This document shows positions 61,575 through 64,000 of a DNA stretch of 64,000 nucleotides, one piece after another. Origin of the DNA: UBA2705 sp963977105 (lineage in GTDB: Bacteria; Pseudomonadota; Alphaproteobacteria; Micavibrionales; Micavibrionaceae). The number at the start of each line of letters is the position of its first letter. Position 1 is the stretch's first letter. The notes under the pieces were generated by a model. The model was not told the DNA's origin and did not search any database. It was given only the letters and a program-made list of their open reading frames with translations. The translations under genes and the position numbers were made by a program. The stretch spans positions 1 to 64,000 of the forward strand of contig CAXBNI010000004.1 in the NCBI GenBank assembly GCA_963977105.1, written 5' to 3'.

Positions 61575-64000
61575 CTATCTTCCAAAATATACAGTTTGAC
61601 TGGCAGGAAAATTCGCAACAATCGGGTTACCACGGGAATCTACAGCGACACGGCTTACGCCAGATTTATTAGTTTTAATAAATCGTTTCGATATCGGGTC
61701 CCATTTTTTAAGGACGCCAGAAAGGTTGACGATAAACACTGTCCCGTCATGGCCAACACCAATATCCTGCGCTTGATCGTCTTGATTAATGGAGCGCAGC
61801 GCAAAAGAATCTGAGCTTGGCATAAATTCATAGACATTATTCGCGCTATTCACCACCCACAGATCATCTTCGTCCTCGCCAATTCCGGCGCGCATAAATG
61901 TCATATCTGCACGACTAGAAAAATCTTTTACGTCACCGGGTTTGAAAAAGCGCAGCGTGTTTATTCCATCAACCTGAACCACCACTTCATTCGCAGCCAC
62001 ATCAATATCAGCCGATGACTTGACGACAAAAGCGGAATCAAACACGGCGTTCTGGTAATCATTACTGGCCACTTTACCCGCATCCGTAAACACGCTGGAC
62101 GCATAGGTGATTAAGACAGGTATCGTGCAGTCTTCTTGCCACTGCATATATAATGCTTGAATATCAGGTGCGGTGGTCGGCGGCTTTGTATCACTTGCTG
62201 ATAGGCCAATCGCCGATAAATCTGCCGCTGATAAAGTCTCGCCCGCTACGGCTGCGAGCAGATTAATACGGTTTAAATAATCCAGATGTTTAAATGAACG
62301 CGAAAGAGGATCATAGAGCCAGTTCCGTCCGCTGCCTTCTACGCATGGGTCGCTAAAGCCCGTTGCAAGGACAATATCATCACGGCCTGATGTAATATCG
62401 AGCAAACCGCTGCCTAAATTGGTGTAGCCTGGCGCCGTTGTCGGGATATTGACCGCTGAGAATGAAACAGACTGTACAATCTGCACGCCGCTATTATTTA
62501 TAGTCGCTGTTTGGGATTTGGTTACTTCTGCTGTCGCTTCGGTTTTTAGCGCAAGCCTTCTGTCGCTGCTTTCATCGCGTTCAAAGAAATTCGCGGCGTA
62601 TGCTAGGCCTGCATTATTGACAATCCATGGGCGGTCATTCGGGCCGGCAGCCACGCGCGCGGTGTCGCCCTGCCGAATAATCTCAAAGCTGCCATCCTTA
62701 CGGTTAAACCGTCGCAGCGAAGCATTGGTATCGACAATAAAGACACTGCCGCCCGGACCAATAGAAATATCCTCGGCTTTGAAAGCCTGCTGTTCACACG
62801 CGCCCTTCGGGTCGCAGCGGAACAAACGGTTGACGGAATCAATCACCCAGAACGACCCATCATTCTGCGCGGCGATTTGCTGGCCTTTTTTTGATAACTG
62901 AGTATATGACGTACGCGCTTCAGATAACTTGGCTGCTTGCTCTCGATTATCGAGCACTAAAATCCGTTCATCCTCATAAAGGGCGAGATCAATTAAGCGT
63001 AGGTTCAAATTAACCAGCCGCCACGCCTCACCATCATGCTGTACCAGATTGCCCTGCGTGCCCACTGCGATTGGCAGGCCATTATCACGCACAGCCAGAC
63101 GGTCGACTTGACCGGGGAATTCATTAAAGCGCTGCTCTGTATTTGACCAACGTTTTATCGCGCCAGATGCCGTTAGGCCATAGACGCTGCCATCTTGCCC
63201 AATCGCAAGGTCAGCCAGTTTGGTGGCGCTCGGCACTCTTTCAAAAACAATCGGGGATGTATCTGCCACAGTTTGTGGGTCTACGCTGCCCCCACCATTT
63301 TCTGAGGTCACAATACCTTGTGCTTTATTGCGGTGAAGCTCCGTAATGCCTTGGGCAAAAATGCGGCCTTCGCCATCGGCGCGCCAGATCTGGCCGTCAC
63401 CTGCCGCAACGGCGCTTGCTGTGCTTATATCGGCCAAAATCCGCCATGAGGCTAAATCTTCCTGCCATTCATAAAGCTTGCCATCCTGCCCGACAATCAC
63501 AACCCGCCCTGTATCATCGGCGGCAATATCTGACGCTTTACCAGCAATGCCAATCCACGCATCATCAAGGCGGCGGGCAATTGCTCCACTGGGCGATATG
63601 CTCCAAATCATGCCTTGCGCATCGACGGCTAAGCGTTTGGCGCTGCCGTTTATTTGGCTCCAGCTTTGTTGCTTTGGGTCATATGCTGCAATGCTATTGG
63701 TGTTAGTTGTAACGTAGATGCGCCCGTCTGGGCCTGTAGTGACGTCAACCGCCCCTGCGCCCACAGCGTTCCAGACTGTTCCCGAAAAATGTCTTAATTG
63801 ACCGCTGTTATCGACCCCCCATAACGTTCCGTCATTACCAGCCGTAATACGTGACATACGCTTGCCAATTGGCTGCCAGCCTTCATCCCCATGGTCGTAC
63901 AAATAAACGCGACCGCCTTTATCGACTGCCGCCACAGTGCCTTGCGTACCAATGGTGATATCAACGGCGCTGCCTTTAATGCGCTGCCAAGGCGTGGAGG
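61575..64000 (-). CDS. Tectonin beta-propeller protein, 5' end missing
   Basis: The frame is open to the right edge (first full codon at 63998; residues before GTG 63935 still read as tectonin: WQRIKGSAVDITIGTQGT), so the gene starts beyond the window. More than 800 residues of tectonin/propeller repeats of the type W-x-x-I-x-G-x-A-x-D-I-x-x-G-x-D-G-x-V-Y/W are visible, for example SDIAADDTGRVVIVGQDGK and QDIGVGHDGTVFIVN, with an insert near the middle. Tectonin domains often bind lipopolysaccharide or other surface ligands. It ends 13 bases before the next gene, so the two are one transcription unit. Confidence 0.88.
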   Translation of the reverse strand, partial: STPWQRIKGSAVDITIGTQGTVAAVDKGGRVYLYDHGDEGWQPIGKRMSRITAGNDGTLWGVDNSGQLRHFSGTVWNAVGAGAVDVTTGPDGRIYVTTNTNSIAAYDPKQQSWSQINGSAKRLAVDAQGMIWSISPSGAIARRLDDAWIGIAGKASDIAADDTGRVVIVGQDGKLYEWQEDLASWRILADISTASAVAAGDGQIWRADGEGRIFAQGITELHRNKAQGIVTSENGGGSVDPQTVADTSPIVFERVPSATKLADLAIGQDGSVYGLTASGAIKRWSNTEQRFNEFPGQVDRLAVRDNGLPIAVGTQGNLVQHDGEAWRLVNLNLRLIDLALYEDERILVLDNREQAAKLSEARTSYTQLSKKGQQIAAQNDGSFWVIDSVNRLFRCDPKGACEQQAFKAEDISIGPGGSVFIVDTNASLRRFNRKDGSFEIIRQGDTARVAAGPNDRPWIVNNAGLAYAANFFERDESSDRRLALKTEATAEVTKSQTATINNSGVQIVQSVSFSAVNIPTTAPGYTNLGSGLLDITSGRDDIVLATGFSDPCVEGSGRNWLYDPLSRSFKHLDYLNRINLLAAVAGETLSAADLSAIGLSASDTKPPTTAPDIQALYMQWQEDCTIPVLITYASSVFTDAGKVASNDYQNAVFDSAFVVKSSADIDVAANEVVVQVDGINTLRFFKPGDVKDFSSRADMTFMRAGIGEDEDDLWVVNSANNVYEFMPSSDSFALRSINQDDQAQDIGVGHDGTVFIVNLSGVLKKWDPISKRFIKTNKSGVSRVAVDSRGNPIVANFPASQTVYFGR

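Overview
The window reads as chromosome of an alphaproteobacterium (order not determined). The main argument is regulatory: thirteen sites match the GGAAC-N16/17-CGTT promoter of the alphaproteobacterial general-stress sigma factor EcfG, nearly all placed just upstream of envelope or stress genes, and an EcfG-like ECF sigma factor lies among them. Coding is dense, base composition is moderate, and no rRNA, tRNA, insertion sequence, prophage or CRISPR was seen.

Layout. (1) 1-7806: the C-terminal end of an RTX protein whose visible N-terminal part is fourteen perfect-period 48-bp (16-residue Ala/Gln/Glu) repeats, followed by a type I secretion operon of two ABC subunits, both with eroded ATPase motifs, an HlyD-type adaptor, a receiver-HATPase protein and an Hpt protein. 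(2) 7908-18456: a divergent two-partner secretion pair, an FhaC/ShlB-type transporter and a roughly 2770-residue exoprotein made of a TPS domain fused to a very long parallel beta-helix, whose only two cysteines lie in its last 40 residues. (3) 18529-25642: a PEP-carboxylase-like protein lacking the catalytic HGRGG loop, a small membrane protein, an EamA transporter, a CHASE-domain histidine kinase and a CheY-like receiver. (4) 25643-42011: a stress and envelope island of PRC-barrel, CsbD, entericidin, DUF1328, OmpA, YqjD/YqjE-like, EF-hand, OB-fold and PH-domain proteins, an aldehyde dehydrogenase, an MgtC/lipid kinase/ExoD/phosphoesterase operon, an OmpR-type regulator, the ECF sigma factor and a hybrid kinase. 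(5) 42086-48017: a czcCBA heavy-metal efflux operon preceded by a small Cys/His-rich protein. (6) 48233-51716: a DUF2254 membrane protein, an MscS channel with a perfect EcfG-type promoter, and the ribosome GTPase RsgA. (7) 51760-64000: three very large genes in a row on the minus strand, two with tectonin-type beta-propellers and one rich in ricin-like lectin repeats; the first runs off the right edge.

How it fits together: regions 1, 2 and 7 each encode giant, probably exported proteins (an RTX filament, a TPS adhesin, a tectonin/lectin set), so this looks like a surface-interaction and envelope-stress part of the genome. The third tectonin/lectin gene has no ATG, no Shine-Dalgarno and no signal peptide and overlaps its neighbour in another frame, so the two may be one protein of about 3270 residues broken by, or decoded through, a frameshift. 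The tectonin/lectin locus and the T1SS with two degenerate ATPases and its own phosphorelay parts are the best candidates for undescribed biology.
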